The position numbers were made by a program, and so were the translations under genes. Shown in pieces: positions 34,041 through 47,013 of a stretch of DNA of 64,000 nt; the stretch's first letter is position 1, and each line of letters starts with the position of its first letter. Below the pieces are notes generated by a model, which did no database searches, had not been told where the DNA came from, and saw nothing but the letters and a program-made list of their open reading frames with translations. Origin of the DNA: Coriaria nepalensis (Eukaryota > Streptophyta > Magnoliopsida > Cucurbitales > Coriariaceae). The stretch covers positions 2,859,501 through 2,923,500 of the forward strand of contig CP114498.1 of the NCBI GenBank assembly GCA_027186245.1, in the 5' to 3' direction.

Positions 34041-34856
34041 ATGTCGTCTTCATCCAATATCTCCTACTTCGATGAACAGAAGTGGATCATTCAAATTTGC
34101 AGAGCTTTCGACGAAGATAATGAAGAAGACCACGACACAGATTATCCTCCCGTAAGCATTTTCAACGTCCCTAAATCTCTAATGGCGTCCAATCCAGATT
34201 CCTATACGCCACAAGAAGTTACAATCGCGCCCTACCATTACTGTCGTCCAGAGCTCTACGAAATTGAAAGATACATAATTTCGCCGCAAGAAGTAAAAAC
34301 AAACTGAAGCTTCAATTTATTAATGTTAAACTGATACAAGATATATATAAGCGTACATGTTAATTTGGTTGTTGGCATAATAGAATAAAGACTTTCCTAT
34401 CTAGAATCATGGAAAGAAATATATACAGTGATATTAGTAACAGTGAGTATCATGATTCTGTTGTAAGAAGAGCTCAAAGACGACACCGAACCGGAGCTAA
34501 ATTCCAGCACCTCGTCGAACAGTTACTCACTCTAGAGCGACGAATCAGAGCTTGTTATCACAAGTACTTGGATTTTAGCGGCGAAACCTTAGCGTGGAAA
34601 ATGGCGATTGATGCCCCTTCCTGTTTGAATTTCTCCAAGTTTATTCCGTCAATCAAATTAGAAAAGGAAATCTGACTCGGGTATCTTCAGGAATGTCACA
34701 TTTGGTCGATTACGCGAGAAGAAAATCAGCTCATTTTGCGATCTTGAGAGATATCATGATGCTTGAGAATCAAATCCCATTATTCGCACTGAGAAAAGCG
34801 TTGGAATTTCAGCTCCCTTCTCTTGAATCAAAGACCTTTCACCTTTCAAAACCATG
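34041..34856 (+). pseudogene. DUF247 plant protein gene relic
   Basis: Three blocks of a DUF247 protein appear in order. 34130-34300 reads VSIFNVPKSLMASNPDSYTP and APYHYCRPELYEIERY. 34480-34675 reads KFQHLVEQLLTLERRIRACY then HKYLDFSGETLAWKMAIDA. 34690-34856 reads MSHLVDYARRKSAHFAILRD and IMMLENQIPLFALRKALEFQ, then a TGA. Between the first two blocks about 150 extra bases (34300-34450) interrupt the frame, and a frameshift near 34675 separates the second from the third. The C-terminal two thirds of a normal DUF247 protein (about 450 residues) are absent. Family is clear; the copy is dead. Confidence 0.85.
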
Positions 34857-36200
34857 AAGGAAGTGTAACCAGTGTGTATCACATAAAACATTGATCGTGT
34901 TTATTCCATTTGAAAATATCTGGGCCACGATGGCGCTCCCGCGTCTGTCTACGTGGTTTTGCATGACTCGGGCTCCCATCTCCGTCATCTACACTCGTAT
35001 CAGTTTATTACTCTTAAAATGAATCGTATCAGTTGATTGCACTTATGGGTATAAGTCTCTGAGAAATTTCTATCTTAAAGTGTAAGTCTTTATCTATCAA
35101 TCATTGAGAAATTTTTTTTTTTTAATTTATTTAATAAACAATTAAATAATAAAGATTTAGAATAGTTGTTACGTGGCGTATGTTTACAAGTGCGGTCCCA
35201 CGTGTTTGGTTCTGGAAGGGGGTCAGATAAGGTGAGTCACTAAAAATAATGATATCTCTCCAGATTTATCCAGCAAAAAGACCAAAAACCTCTCAAATAT
35301 GATACGAGACTTTCTTCAAGATTAGGGGTAGATACGACATTACCTCTTTTACTCACCAGTAACTGTAGGTTTTCTGGTTTCTGACTTTCGGAAACAGTAG
35401 GAGTGGCAGTTCGGTAGTTTCTCGCCGAAAGAAGACTGGAAAGTAAAGATATTAATACGTGGCAGATTATTAATGCTTCTACACAACTTCTCACCACTGA
35501 AAGAGCGCGCCAAATTCGGCGCCTTGAGAAATTTCATGAAATATGCTTACCAAACTGCGCATCACCATCGCGTGCAAAACACGGCTGTTTCACTAGTTTT
35601 CTTAACTTGTTTTTAAGTAAAACCAGCTTGATTAACAATCTCATTGACTGCTGTTTTAGTTTATACAGGTTTGCTCTAACCCATTTTTTATGACCAAAAT
35701 TTCTACCAATTATGCTGGATAAATAATTAAATTTTAAGTATATTTAAAATTAAATTTATGTAATATGTGATTGTGAATTGTGATGCATTAAAATTTTTTT
35801 TTTATGAGATTTATTTACATATATATAATGTGTAAAATTAGATTAAGAAAAGTCGAAATACAGCTATTAATAAAAGAGGCGCGTGAGAGTCAGTTGTTTT
35901 GTGGCCCACAGCTTATAATGTGGGATCAGAAAAGGAAACCCTAACAAACTTCTCGTTTCGGGTTTCTCTTCCCAATCCCAAACAACGGCCGCTCGACTTT
36001 AGGTCAAGTGTTGAAAGAACAAGAATATATAATTACCCTCCAAACCGCCTCAAAATTACAGCTCGACCACCTTTGCTTTTCCGTATTTATACGCTTCTCG
36101 ACTGTTCCCCCATCTGCTTTGACGCAATAAACACTAGACTGCAGTCTCTGGTTATCTCTAAAACTACTAAGATATATCTCTCTATCTCTAAAACTACTCT
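34857..36200. other. intergenic and upstream of the serine-rich gene
   Basis: No gene supported. Minus-strand open frames at 35240-35537 overlap in two phases and have no recognisable content. 35600-35880 is AT-rich. Confidence 0.4.
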
Positions 36201-36228
36201 GCGTCTAGTTTGTAGTGGCATGACAACA

Positions 36229-36879
36229 ATGGCGTCTTCATCGAGAACCGAATCCAAACGGTCAGAGCTTCACACATGGAATAGATCATCCTCTCCGGCG
36301 GACTTTCGTCATTCTCATTCATCTTCCTCGTCTGCCTTCGCATCATCGAGTTCGAGCTTCGCCGCTCGATCGTCTACCTTCTTGACGCGCTCTCCCTCTC
36401 CGACGCGCGTGATGATGAACGCAAAGCCTTCTTCTTCTTCTTCGCAGTCTCTCAGATTCTTGATGGATAACCGGCCAACGTCTCCTGGCCGTTCGATTTC
36501 TGTCAAGAAACAGAGCAACATCGCTGTTTCGTCAAACAAGAAGAAGACGTGTTTGTGTTCCCCTACAACGCATCCAGGCTCTTTCCGATGCGCTTTACAC
36601 AAGAATTTAAGAAATCCTCATGGCGGTGGCGCTCGTCAACAGCAGAGTAGTGACCAAACGACAACTTATCACTCGAGCAGTAGCAGATTGAATTTCCGGA
36701 GATCAGCGATGACGAACTCGCTTGTGAGGATTGGAGGCGTAGAAGGCGGTGACTCAGTTAAGAGAGCCTTAGCGGCATTGATTAGGCCTTCTTCGCACCA
36801 ACAACGGCGCAGAACCGCTTTCCAGCCGAGACCGAGCCGGCTATTGATTATGTCCAAAGCCGATGATGAACAGTGGTGA
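36229..36879 (+). CDS. serine-rich protein-like protein
   Basis: Intronless gene of 216 residues, MASSSRTESKRSELHTW at the start. Residues 20-75 are serine runs with SPSPTR. Residues 107-125 carry the hallmark TCLCSPTTHPGSFRCALHK, the short Cys/His motif of the plant serine-rich protein-like family. The C-terminal half (160-216) is basic, with SVKRALAALIRPS. The family is small, plant-specific and of unknown biochemical role. The frame stays open upstream to 35899, but that part is non-family sequence, so I chose the ATG at 36229; an in-frame ATG nine bases earlier (36220) is an alternative. Confidence 0.85.
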   Translation: MASSSRTESKRSELHTWNRSSSPADFRHSHSSSSSAFASSSSSFAARSSTFLTRSPSPTRVMMNAKPSSSSSQSLRFLMDNRPTSPGRSISVKKQSNIAVSSNKKKTCLCSPTTHPGSFRCALHKNLRNPHGGGARQQQSSDQTTTYHSSSSRLNFRRSAMTNSLVRIGGVEGGDSVKRALAALIRPSSHQQRRRTAFQPRPSRLLIMSKADDEQW

Positions 36880-38002
36880 GTTTCTTTGGTAGACGGAAAA
36901 TCCTTTTTCATTTTGGAAGCTTATAGATGGAGAATTTTTTTGGCCAGTTGAGTCGTCAGAGTCGTCCCTAGTCGGACTAGGCTTTCTTTTTGGAAATCTT
37001 GTGTAGGCACAAATCTTATAAATGGAACATAAATAGGGAAATCTAATAATATCTTGATCAGATTCTGTTGTTGATTGAGTTCTATAATTTCCCCTTTTCT
37101 GAACTATGAGTAATTTGGTTTGGCTTTTATGGAGGAGAATTGGAAACTTGCTAAGAACAGTATATCAATTTCGTTAGAATTGAGACCCATATAGTTTCTT
37201 GATATAATAGTACAAGATCCGAGCAAGAAAATTTAGGAATGAAATCGAAAGTATTTCATCTCAAAGTGCTTAATTATACCTTTGGACTCGGGTCTCATAT
37301 TCAAATTTCAATCTTAAACTAATTGAGAAAGGAAAAAAAAAAAAAAAAAAAGAGAAGGGCAAAAGCCATGTTTGAGAATAGGAAACATGTGGGATGGGAT
37401 GCGTGGTGGCCAACTTCTTTTTGATTTCTTTATCCTTGTATATTTCTTCATTTGTCTTGGTCCTTTTGGAATATCAAGAACTTGTGGATTGTATTGTTTT
37501 GCATGAATATAAGAATTACCACTTAGTGAAAGAATTAGTACCGAGAGAAGCTAATAGGTCACATATAACAGACCCGGGTATACGTCCAAGAAGTGAGATA
37601 CGTCCCAAGACATTTAGGCTATGTTTGGCGACGCATCTCGAAATAGTATTTATGATCGAAAAAAGATTTAATACAATTAAATTAACATCTAATCAGTATA
37701 TTTTATGTATTTTAAATAAATTTTTATTTTTAAATTATTAAAATACATCCAATCAAATTATACTAAATATTTATTTATTATTATTTGATAACTCATCAAA
37801 CTTGAGCATTTTTACCAATCTTTTATGGAGAATTATAGAGATTTGACAAAAACTTAAACAAAACAGATGACTTAGCAACTATAAACATCATTTTATATAA
37901 CGGTTATATCCACCCGGATTACAAACATCAAAAAAGTAAAGACCTTATCTTCACTCTATTCTGCATAAATGAACATAAGAGTAGTCAAATATATTTCTGT
38001 TA
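36880..38002. other. intergenic
   Basis: 3' region of the serine-rich gene to about 37300, a 20-base A-run near 37333-37351, then AT-rich sequence. The open frame at 37394-37741 has no recognisable content. Confidence 0.4.
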
Positions 38003-39747
38003 TTAATTTCTGAAAAGCTCAGGAAGATGAGCATTGGTGAGCTTAGTCCGTTTGCTGATCTCTAGCTTCTTCTTCTTTGGTTTGGGCTTGGAGGTAGAGA
38101 CATGGCCCTCCGCATTAGCTCTCCTCTTAGCAGTATTGGTTGCAGGTTTCATCCCGTTCTTCTGGAGATCTTTCTCGATGTCTAACATGTCTCTGGGTAA
38201 CTCCATTCCTCGAAAGAGCTGTTTGAGATCATCATCCACCTTAATGGGTACTCTAGGGTCATTGGCGTATGCAATGTCCTCCTGTGAATCGAAGTTTGAA
38301 AGTAGCCATATCTTACCGGCTGCTTTTAAAGCCTGATAGTAGCACAAAGAAGATTTTCTTTTAGGTTTCTGTGTAGTGTGGTAAAGAAGCTCCAACAAGA
38401 TGAGATAAATAGCTCTCAAGGCTGTAATTCTTTGTTATGAAAGAAATTAGGGTACTAGTCACAAGTCTGAAAGAGCTACTATAGAAAGTAAATGAGATGG
38501 TTTCCATCAATCTACTAAACAAACTTCACAACAATATACGACCCAAGATCAGTCATGCTGTTTCTACTTACATTAATAGGTCAGAGGAAAATAAAATAAC
38601 TATATATGGTAGAAATATAAATTTCTAGAGACTAAAAAAAGGAGATTACTCATTTTTAAGTATCATGAATCATGGGTCCTCACATAAATAACAGCCTAGA
38701 CTAATATTCCAATAAACTCTTTTGAAGAAAACATCAATTTTCTAGAGATTAGGGAGATGATAACTCATTCTTAAGTATCACAATAATGGGTTCTCACATA
38801 AATAACAGCCAAGACTAGTATTCCCAAAAACTTCTGCTCTTAGACAAAAGGAATCTAACAGTAGCGACCTAAGTTTCACGAACCACTTACCAATCAAGCA
38901 CTCTTGTACAATTCTAGGAATAAAATAAAAACAATGACAAAATGCTATCAAATGATATTTTTCTGAAGTTATATAGGTGCACCTGCAAGTCTTCCATAAC
39001 GCTGGGGTATGCATCCTTGAGATCAATGACAGCAAGGCCTTCTGGAAACTTTTGGATCAAGAAAAGAAGTTGACTCTTGTCCTTTAGATCATGTTTGGAC
39101 TATATACACCAACAAGAGGCTAAAATGTCATCCTCCACAAAAGAGACGAGCAAGGGCTAATTAAGACCTAAAAAAATAAAACCATTTATATGCAAGCCTC
39201 TTATAAACATGATAAATGTGTTATTCACCTTGTACGAAAATCTCTTGCCATCATAGTACACTTTTGGGTTATTCCGCAAACTGTCAAAAACGGCTTTATT
39301 GGATTTTATATCAACATAAGTCGCTTCATTTATTTGCTCTGGTGTAAAGGATTGCCTAGCCTGTAAACAAAAAACTATGTCACACAATGGTAATGTTTCC
39401 CTTATCATACCAACGAGATTATTAACATATAAATTATCACTATTTAGGCCAGTATCTCATCATAACACTTAACAAGATGTAGGGTGGTTCCGAACCTCAA
39501 ACAACAGGTCTATGACACGCTTGATTTGGGCTCCTACAGCAGACTTTCTAATGCTATTGATATGTTGAAGTCTCTCAGTATCATTTGAAAATTTGACAGG
39601 AGGACCAGGTGCTCTAGTTGTTACTGGAGCAGGTGGAGGCGTGAACTTCTGCACGGTGCTGTTCTTAGATGCTGCAATACCAGTCAAGGTTGACTGGCAC
39701 TTCACTTGCTGCTTCTTGAACTTGTCTAATCTTTCTTGTAACTCCAT
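38003..39747 (-). CDS. TFIIEB: general transcription factor IIE subunit beta (TFIIE-beta)
   Basis: Four coding exons on the minus strand: 39747-39496, 39360-39229, 39099-38983 and 38332-38003, all in phase, 276 residues. TFIIE-beta joins TFIIE-alpha in the RNA polymerase II pre-initiation complex and helps recruit TFIIH and melt the promoter. Visible blocks: N-terminal helix MELQERLDKFKKQQVKCQST; the winged-helix core (FTPEQINEATYVDIKSNKAV, FDSLRNNPKVYYDGKRFSYK); SKHDLKDKSQLLFLIQKFPE then VIDLKDAYPSVMEDLQALKA; and the C-terminal RGMELPRDMLDIEKDLQKNG with a Lys-rich tail (KPKPKKKKLE). Length matches the plant family (about 275-286). The gene looks intact. Confidence 0.93.
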
Positions 39748-41880
39748 CTGAGCGTTAAAGCTTTATTACTTTCAATTCATCAAAAGCAACCAAAGAAAGC
39801 AGATGAGGTTTATTACAATGACATAAGAAAGCACATATTGTCCTACGACCTACCCGGCAGCAGTAAATACAGAGAGGTTCAAGCGACTAGACTAGAAGAA
39901 GACAATAGAGGTGCTAGCACAGGGAGGTTAATGAAATAGAAGTATGAACAGGTAAGGATTATACCAAGTTAACGACTCTCAGTTCTATTCATACTTTACC
40001 AAAAGTCAATTCTCAGCCCAACTCTAGAAGGGGAAGTAGAGACAACTTCCTAAAACATAACAATACGTTTCTCGAATGACCCATAGTAAAATCCTACTCA
40101 AAACTCTTGAAAATTCCTAACATTATTTTATTCTCCATTCTCAAATTCAAAATACCAAATTAACTACTCATTTAGTAAATTTAACTCAATTTCACAGTAC
40201 CCACTTAAACTCATACATTATCAATCATCTATTTCCACTTTACATCAATCCCGTCTCAAATAATTCCTTAACCAAATCCTCTATGTTTATAAACTCAGGA
40301 GACATTCATTAGCAATAAACGGCTTATAGCATAATTAATTAACCTTCAAGTCTATACCTATTAAGCAAAACTCATCGTCAACTAACTCAAAATAACAATA
40401 CCCATACTCAAATCAACAAGTTAAAGATGCCTATATATTATCAAGCCAAATTCCGAGTATCCATTTCCAATTCAACCAAAGTCAAATACAATTTATCACC
40501 TACTACCCATTTCCCACTCTTTACTAACAACCAACCAAACCCATATAAATTCTTTTAAAAATGTACAAAGGAAAAAGAATAAGGATTTACCAAGTCCTGC
40601 CCTAAGCTTGTTTAATTAAATAAGCATTGAAGTAGAATTTGTGCATGCACGATATAACAACTACTCTATTGAAAATACCGATAGAGAATCAAGAGGAGTT
40701 ATGAACAGAGGATCAGAGAACAATGACCTCACAACATTTATCAAGTTCTGGAAAGAGGGTGAATCAAAAACAGAGAGCGAGAGAGAAAAAGAGAATTACC
40801 TTGAAGGACGCAAGCAACCTTAGCAGAATCAGAGTAATGAGGAAGACCAAAAGCCGCTTTAATGAGAGAACCAAAATAGAGGGAAAGGGAAACAAACAAA
40901 AAAGGTTGCTTAGGGTTGTCTGCGTCGAGGACGAAGGCCGGTCTGTGTCGAGGAAGAAGAAGATCAGGGTTGAAAAAAAATTAAAGATAAATCAAAGAAG
41001 TGACGGTGTTTAGAATCCCTACAGGGCTGCAAACTACAAGGAAGCCCAACACAATCTGACTCAATTCGAACCAGAAAAATGCTCAGAAAATAAAAAACGA
41101 TTTAACAAAACTTATATGTCAAGTAAAGCTTTATTACTTCTAATTCATCAAAAGCAACTAAAGAAAGCAGATAGGGGAACCAAGATCATCCGAAACATGA
41201 TCTTAACATCAAAATAGTACAGTCAAGATCGAAAAGAGGATCACCACTCCATCAATTAAGACATAAAATTAAGATCCAATAACTTTCACTTGAACTTACA
41301 GAGCAATGAATTTGCATTTCCTATTCTAAATCCCTCAAATTATAGGCATTTGAACACTTTCCAAAAATCAACTATAAAGATTTGTTACCGATAAACTAGA
41401 AATATTAAACACGATGATTCGTTCAAATTTCATGCCAAAGAGAAAATATAACATAACCGGACGAACCAGGAATCCGATCATCAAGTATAAAATCCAGAGT
41501 AAACGGGAAAGGAAAGTAGCTTTTTCAGCTGAACAATAAAACAAAACCCCTAAATCTAAAAGAAGAACAAAATTAACAAAAAAAATCCTAATTTAAATAG
41601 CATCAACAAAATTATCCAAAGTCTTAGTTTTTAACTAACCCTAAACAAAATTCAGAAGCCCTAATTTGATTACTCAAATCGAGAAGAAGAAATACCCAGT
41701 CGGAGCTAGGGCAGCAGAAGGCGTTAGAAAGGGGAGGAGCAGCGTCGGGACCTGGAGAGAAACCGTAACTCAGAGAAAGAAACAAGAGAAAAGAAAGAAC
41801 ACGCAGAGAGAAAATGGCGACCTGGAGAGGAAAATGAGGGAAGAGGGAGAAAATTGGAAAAGTCGGCTTGGAAATGAATG
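39748..41880 (-). other. 5' leader and promoter region of TFIIE-beta
   Basis: No coding signal. Candidate minus-strand donors (GTAATT at about 40798, GTATTT at about 41694, GTAAAT at about 40591) suggest one or more non-coding leader exons. A 50-bp segment occurs twice in direct orientation (39756-39806 and 41124-41174). Purine-rich open frames on the plus strand (40641-41013 and 41666-41908) are antisense to this leader and have no recognisable content. Confidence 0.4.
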
Positions 41881-44010
41881 TCTGCTCTCCATAATTTTAA
41901 GGAAATAGTATTAACGCAGTATAAATTATAAATAAATATTTAAAATACAGGAAAATTATAAATAAATATTTAATTTTAAATTTAATTATAATAAATTTTT
42001 TATTTTATTAAAGAGGGAAAAAACGATTATATATATAATATAATTATTAACTAATTATTAAATTTTTAATTTAAAGTTTTATTTTTATTTTTATTTTTAT
42101 TTTTATTTTTAAATTTTTAAATTTTTTAAAAAAATTTGATCACAGTCACCATCATCATTTCTACTATGATCTACCTTCAATTTTTTCCGTTAAATTAAAA
42201 GTATTAATTTTTTTTTTTTCATTTTGTCTCTCATTCAATTTTTTTTTCCGACCCAACCATCACCGTTAGACTAGTACCACCTCCTCATTCGCCGCTAACC
42301 ACTATTAAAAATCTCTTTCTTTACATAATCACTACCTAAATTATGAAATCCATATTACTCGAAGAGAAGAGATTTCCTATAGAAGTTAATAGTAGTGGAG
42401 AATGATAGCAATTTTGATGAAGGTGGTAATGAGGTATTTAAAAAAAAAAGTAAAAATCGAATATATATATATATATATATATATATTAAATATTTATTAT
42501 AATTTATATTAATTTTTTAAAATTAATCCTAATTTCACTAATTTTGTAAGAAGGAATTAACATCAATGAGAATAAACCCCAAGATTTATATAGAATCAAA
42601 CTGTGATACGAAGATAAATTATAATAAATTCTTTACGTTTATTTTTCAATCCAATTTTAATCGAGAAAGGATGGTGAGTCGTGAAGACTTTTTTTTGCTG
42701 AAATTTCACCAATTTTACCCATTAACAACCCCACGTCAATCACAATTGCTTATTTTTTGTTATCCGGAGAATGAAAGAAGTGGAATTAAAATCATTAACA
42801 TCCATTTTTGTTCATGCCTATTCACAGTAACTAAATGAGGTCTAACCTTTATTGAGAAAGTTTCGGATATATTTTTTTTATGGAAGTATAACTAATCATG
42901 AGAAAAGAAAATCAATTCCGGTAGATATTTATAAATCGGGTCGGACGAGCCTAATAACTAGGGTTCAGGAAGAAGAAGAAGCATAAGGATCCTTAATAAT
43001 GGCTGCGAACATCAAAGAAGTTCAAATAAAGAAGATCTTAATAAGTTTTTAATTAATTTGACTCTCATTATCGATCTGAGCGACTCCTAATTTTTTTCTC
43101 ATCACTTCCATTACAACTCTTTCTCTCTCAAAAGTCTCAAATCTTATGAATTTTTTTTTCTTTATTCAATTGGGTGTAGGTTAACGGGTGGAAAACGGAT
43201 CATTTATCATTCAAACTGATATGTAAGGTGAATAGGGCATTATTAAGCCCACATCCATCCAACATGTCGTATTAAATAGAGATCAAGTTAGATATGATTA
43301 TATAATTTTATTATACTCTTACTTTTAATTTTATGTTAGTTTATTCTATAATTTTATCTATTTTATTATCTATTATTTATTTTCATGTAGGAAGGAATAA
43401 ATTTATGAAATTATAAATTTTAGAGCAAATTGGAGAAAAACAATTCTTAAAGGACTTATATGCAATTGAGAGAAGAAGAAAAGCCCAAGTGAATTGATGA
43501 GTAATGGATATAAAGAAGTGGGCTCATTAATGTGAGTTGGGCTATAGCAAATATTAGCTCAATGAAGAGACAATAAGAATGAAAAAGAGACAAACGTGGG
43601 TTGAATTTTGATCACATAAAAACCACATTTCTATTTGCCAAAAATGTGGACGGTGATTGTAAAAGAAAGAAAATTAATTAGAAACATAATTAAAAAATAA
43701 AAATAAAATTAAGGCAACCTAGGGTTACATGAGAGGAGTGGATAAAGAAGAAACTTATGTTTCCAGGTTGCAAATATAAAGAGGAAGCAGAAGGATGAAT
43801 GAAAGGGAAGCTACGCACGTAAGCAGATGAGCAGCAGTAGATTGGCGCGAGAGATAGAACGGCTAGAGAAAAAGGTAGCCGCCGGATGAAAGAAGAGAAA
43901 AAGGATAGAGAAAAGAGCGACGATTCAATTGGGTTGTTTCTATCTTTTCTATTTATGAATCTAATGAATTTTATAATAATAATTATTATTATTATTAGGA
44001 TGTTCATGAG
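41881..44010. other. AT-rich intergenic
   Basis: Includes a (TA)n microsatellite at 42461-42486. No gene or recognised repeat; open frames at 42566 and 43690 are AT-driven. Confidence 0.4.
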
Positions 44011-44019
44011 TAACTAAAT

Positions 44020-45760
44020 CTATTTATTATGGCACAGTAGCCTGTTTGATATTCGAAACCTGAGCCTTGAGTTCATCCGCCTCAGCCTGAACGCTTTGAA
44101 GATTTATCAATTATTCTTGGGTCACTCTCAACTTGACCTCTTCAGCTTTCCTGAGATCAACATCTTCATGATATATCTTGATAAGTTATTTTTTTCACAA
44201 AGGTTAACTCCTTGACTTGTTGAACAAATGTTAAGGTACTATACTTCAATTTCTCATTCTCAGCCTTCAAGCGCTCGACCTCCTCATGCTGAAAGGTTTG
44301 AACTGAAGCCCCTACAATAGCTGAGGCGACTTGGCACTGCAAATTAAAACGAAGATGGGTTAGTCAAGATTTGAGGAAATCCAAAATAACAAGATAAAAT
44401 ACACTTATCATTGCAAGATTGGAGCTCAGGATCTCTTGAACTTTAGGAAGAGGAAGTCCCGCTAGCCTGAGGTTCTTGGGCGTAAGGTGGAAATCAGAAG
44501 TCTCCCTCAGATATTCTCTGAGGAAGCCCTCGTTGATCTCAGGATCTCTAGGAATATATGGATTGAGGTATACCAAGATAAAGGGGTATAGGTGGAGTAG
44601 TGGCCTTCTGAAGAAGTGTGGTTGGGATGACGATTGCTTGAGCTAGGGCAGCAGGTGAGGAGGGTGAGAAGCTGGATATGTCCATCCTCAATTAGCCTAA
44701 AAGAGGCATCTCCTCAGCTCTGAGTCTCTTAGTCATATATGGAGCCCTTAGAGGGGATCGTTGCCTTTTTTTTTTGCCTGCTTGGCTATAGCCTTGGCCT
44801 CCCGCCTCCTCTTCTGTTCCAAGTATTTCTAGTCAGTTAAGACGACGACCTTAGCTCTTGATATTTTCTTTGCAAAACATGTAAAGGTTAGTGGGTGTGT
44901 CAGAGAAAATACCTAAATCACAAAAATATTAATAGAAGGGCTACCTTGAGGAAGGGCCTTAGGCTCAGCATGAGGGATGGTACTTAGGAGGTCGGCCTCT
45001 AATGGTGGGTTAGCATATATGAGACCGCATTTAGTAAGGCAATCGATGGTTAGGACTAATCTGAAGTATCTTTCCTCCTTAGATTTACTCATTATGGCTT
45101 CCCAAACTAACTCGTTCATCTTAGATAGTCTAATGTCGCACTTTAAAGTGCATTTCTCTTAATACTCCATGCAGACAAAGTACTGGCAAGTAGGGCACTG
45201 CCAATTTTTAGTCAGTACAAATCATTTCTCTTTCCAAAATTTGTTGGCCTAAGAAAGACCGGTTATTAGTTTTCCCTTCTCCAAGGTGGTATAATACCAC
45301 TCATGCTTGCTCCGACTTAGGCTTATGAGGGGGTGAAAGAATCAAGTCCGGAGAGGATGCCAGTTTCTTCAAAGTATAGCACAAATAGCCTCAGTATAGT
45401 GCTCCAAGCGTTGGGCACCAACTAGTCAGGTGGTAACTTCCAGGAATAGAGGAGGGATTGGAGAAATTGATGTAGGGGTACTCTAAAGCCTTATGTGAAC
45501 ATATCCATATAAACGGATGCTCGTCTGTACTGACTGAGGAGATCCACTCATATTCCTTAAGCACTCGAATGTTTATACATGAAGGAATATTGTACCCGGT
45601 GAGGATGTGGAAGCAGTCATCCTCAATGAAGATTGAAGTGACCTTTCAGTAATGATCTGACTGAGGCAAAGCTGCCCCCTTACTCTTTTTCTTCAGTTTA
45701 GCCTGAATGTTTTGTTATTTATCTGCCTCAGATGTACCTAACCATAAAAATGGAGTGGAT
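44020..45760 (-). pseudogene. antisense ORF of a Tat-like Ty3/gypsy retroelement, degraded
   Basis: Minus-strand blocks broken by stops: WISSVSTDEHPFIWICSHKA, HLTSWCPTLGALY, LCYTLKKLASSPDLI, MNELVWEAIMSKSKEERYFR (45119-45060), LPPLEADLLS-like text, a short block LRLAGLPLPKVQEILSS (44364-44576) and a coiled-coil-like end (44040-44300). The order, gag-like plus coiled coil, resembles the extra ORF that plant Tat-lineage elements carry in antisense between integrase and the 3' LTR. The placement of an LTR-like sequence to the right (46424-47013) supports that. No reverse transcriptase or integrase is seen to the left, so only the 3' end of the element remains. Family call is inference. Confidence 0.45.
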
Positions 45761-45811
45761 CAGCCTCAGGTTGGGTGTTCATCGGCCGCTGAAAGCCTAG
45801 TCTAAGAGTCT

Positions 45812-46005
45812 GAGGATGATCCTAAGGTCAATCAATAAAGATAAAATTGATTAAGTGTTGGGGGATACTTAGGATGGGTACGACCGAGGATGATCCTAAG
45901 ATCAGTCAACAAAGTTAAAATCGACTAAGTGTTGGTGGATCATGAGTAAGGGTACGACTGAGGATGGTCCGGATGTCAACCTAGGAAATGAAAATTGACT
46001 AAATA
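45812..46005. repeat. 74-bp tandem repeat, about 2.6 copies
   Basis: GAGGATGATCCTAAGRTCA begins at 45812 and 45886, and a diverged copy (GAGGATGGTCCGGATGTCAA) at 45960, exactly 74 bases apart each time. Each unit continues with AAAATTGAYTAAGTGTTGG and ends with GGGTACGAC. It lies between the antisense ORF and the LTR-like segment. Confidence 0.85.
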
Positions 46006-46395
46006 GAGGAAGTATTAACGGAGAGAAGGACTGAGGTTCCATACGTTAGAAAGGGACAAACATCTACACGTTTAATCTTTAGGTCTATTTTCGATAAAAA
46101 AACACTTTTTTCAAAGAAAAATAAAAGGCGAGAAAAGATTAAGACAAAGAGCATTAAAAAAATAGGAAAACACGCAGAAAATGGAGAACATGTAGAAGGA
46201 GAGGAAAGAATTTACTCGCTCTATCAGACATGATCGATTGACTAGTGGACGTTGACGGTGGTCCACGGTGGGGGAAGCGACAATGAGAAGAGTCAAATCT
46301 CGGAAAAAACAGAGAAAAAAGAAAATGACGGCATTCAAAGTTTAAAAGAGAGAAAAACTTGAATGGCTCAAATGGTGCAAGAATGCTTATAAATA

Positions 46396-47013
46396 GAGAA
46401 AGAGAATAAAGAGGAAAGGATATGACCATTACGGGTGGCATCTGGCAGGAGACACGCGTCATCACCCTAAAGGCAGTCACGCATAACGAGAAGCATGGAT
46501 CGAGGGGCATTTAAGACACCGTCGCGCGTCCTTTCATATCCATCAGTACAAATAAAGTTCGGTATAGCCTATAAGGGCGCGTCAACTATGAGGAATGTCA
46601 GAATGCCACGTAACTCATAATAAATGAGGTTATGTGCCAAAAGGCTAACCGTTGAGCCTGATTCTAGGACAGCCTCAGATATGTAACTTCAGCTAGAGTG
46701 AGAGAAACTAAGGTTGAGGCAAGGTCGACAAATATCAGGGTAATGGAGTACGAAGAGAAGATGATGACTGAGACTGAGATCAGATAGGGCCGAGGGGAAC
46801 ATTAATCAATACAACAATAGTTGAACAGGATAACATAGCATCGAGCGGCGCTGAGGCTGAGCCAAGTATAAAAGCTAAATGATATAACAATAATTGATAA
46901 TGCATTTTTGGAGAGAACTAAGAAACTAATTCTACCTATTTTCCCTCTCATACTCCTCTAAAAAACTAACTAGAACGTTGGAGCAAAATTGACCAACCCT
47001 CGCCCCGGCCACA
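46396..47013 (+). mobile_element. possible 3' LTR of the Tat-like element, with polypurine tract
   Basis: A purine tract (46396-46421, AGAGAAAGAGAATAAAGAGG...) is followed by TGACCATTACGGG, a TATAAAAG box at about 46867, and a terminal part with AACGTTGGAGCAAAATTGAC and CCAACCCTCGCCCCGGCCAC, the kind of GTCGGAG...CCCC ending seen in Tat LTRs. It ends in CA at about 47013. With only one LTR seen, the borders are estimates. Confidence 0.4.

Noticed and set aside
35240..35537. Minus-strand open frames of 62-85 codons
   Set aside because: Two phases overlap, and no start context, domain or splice logic supports either.
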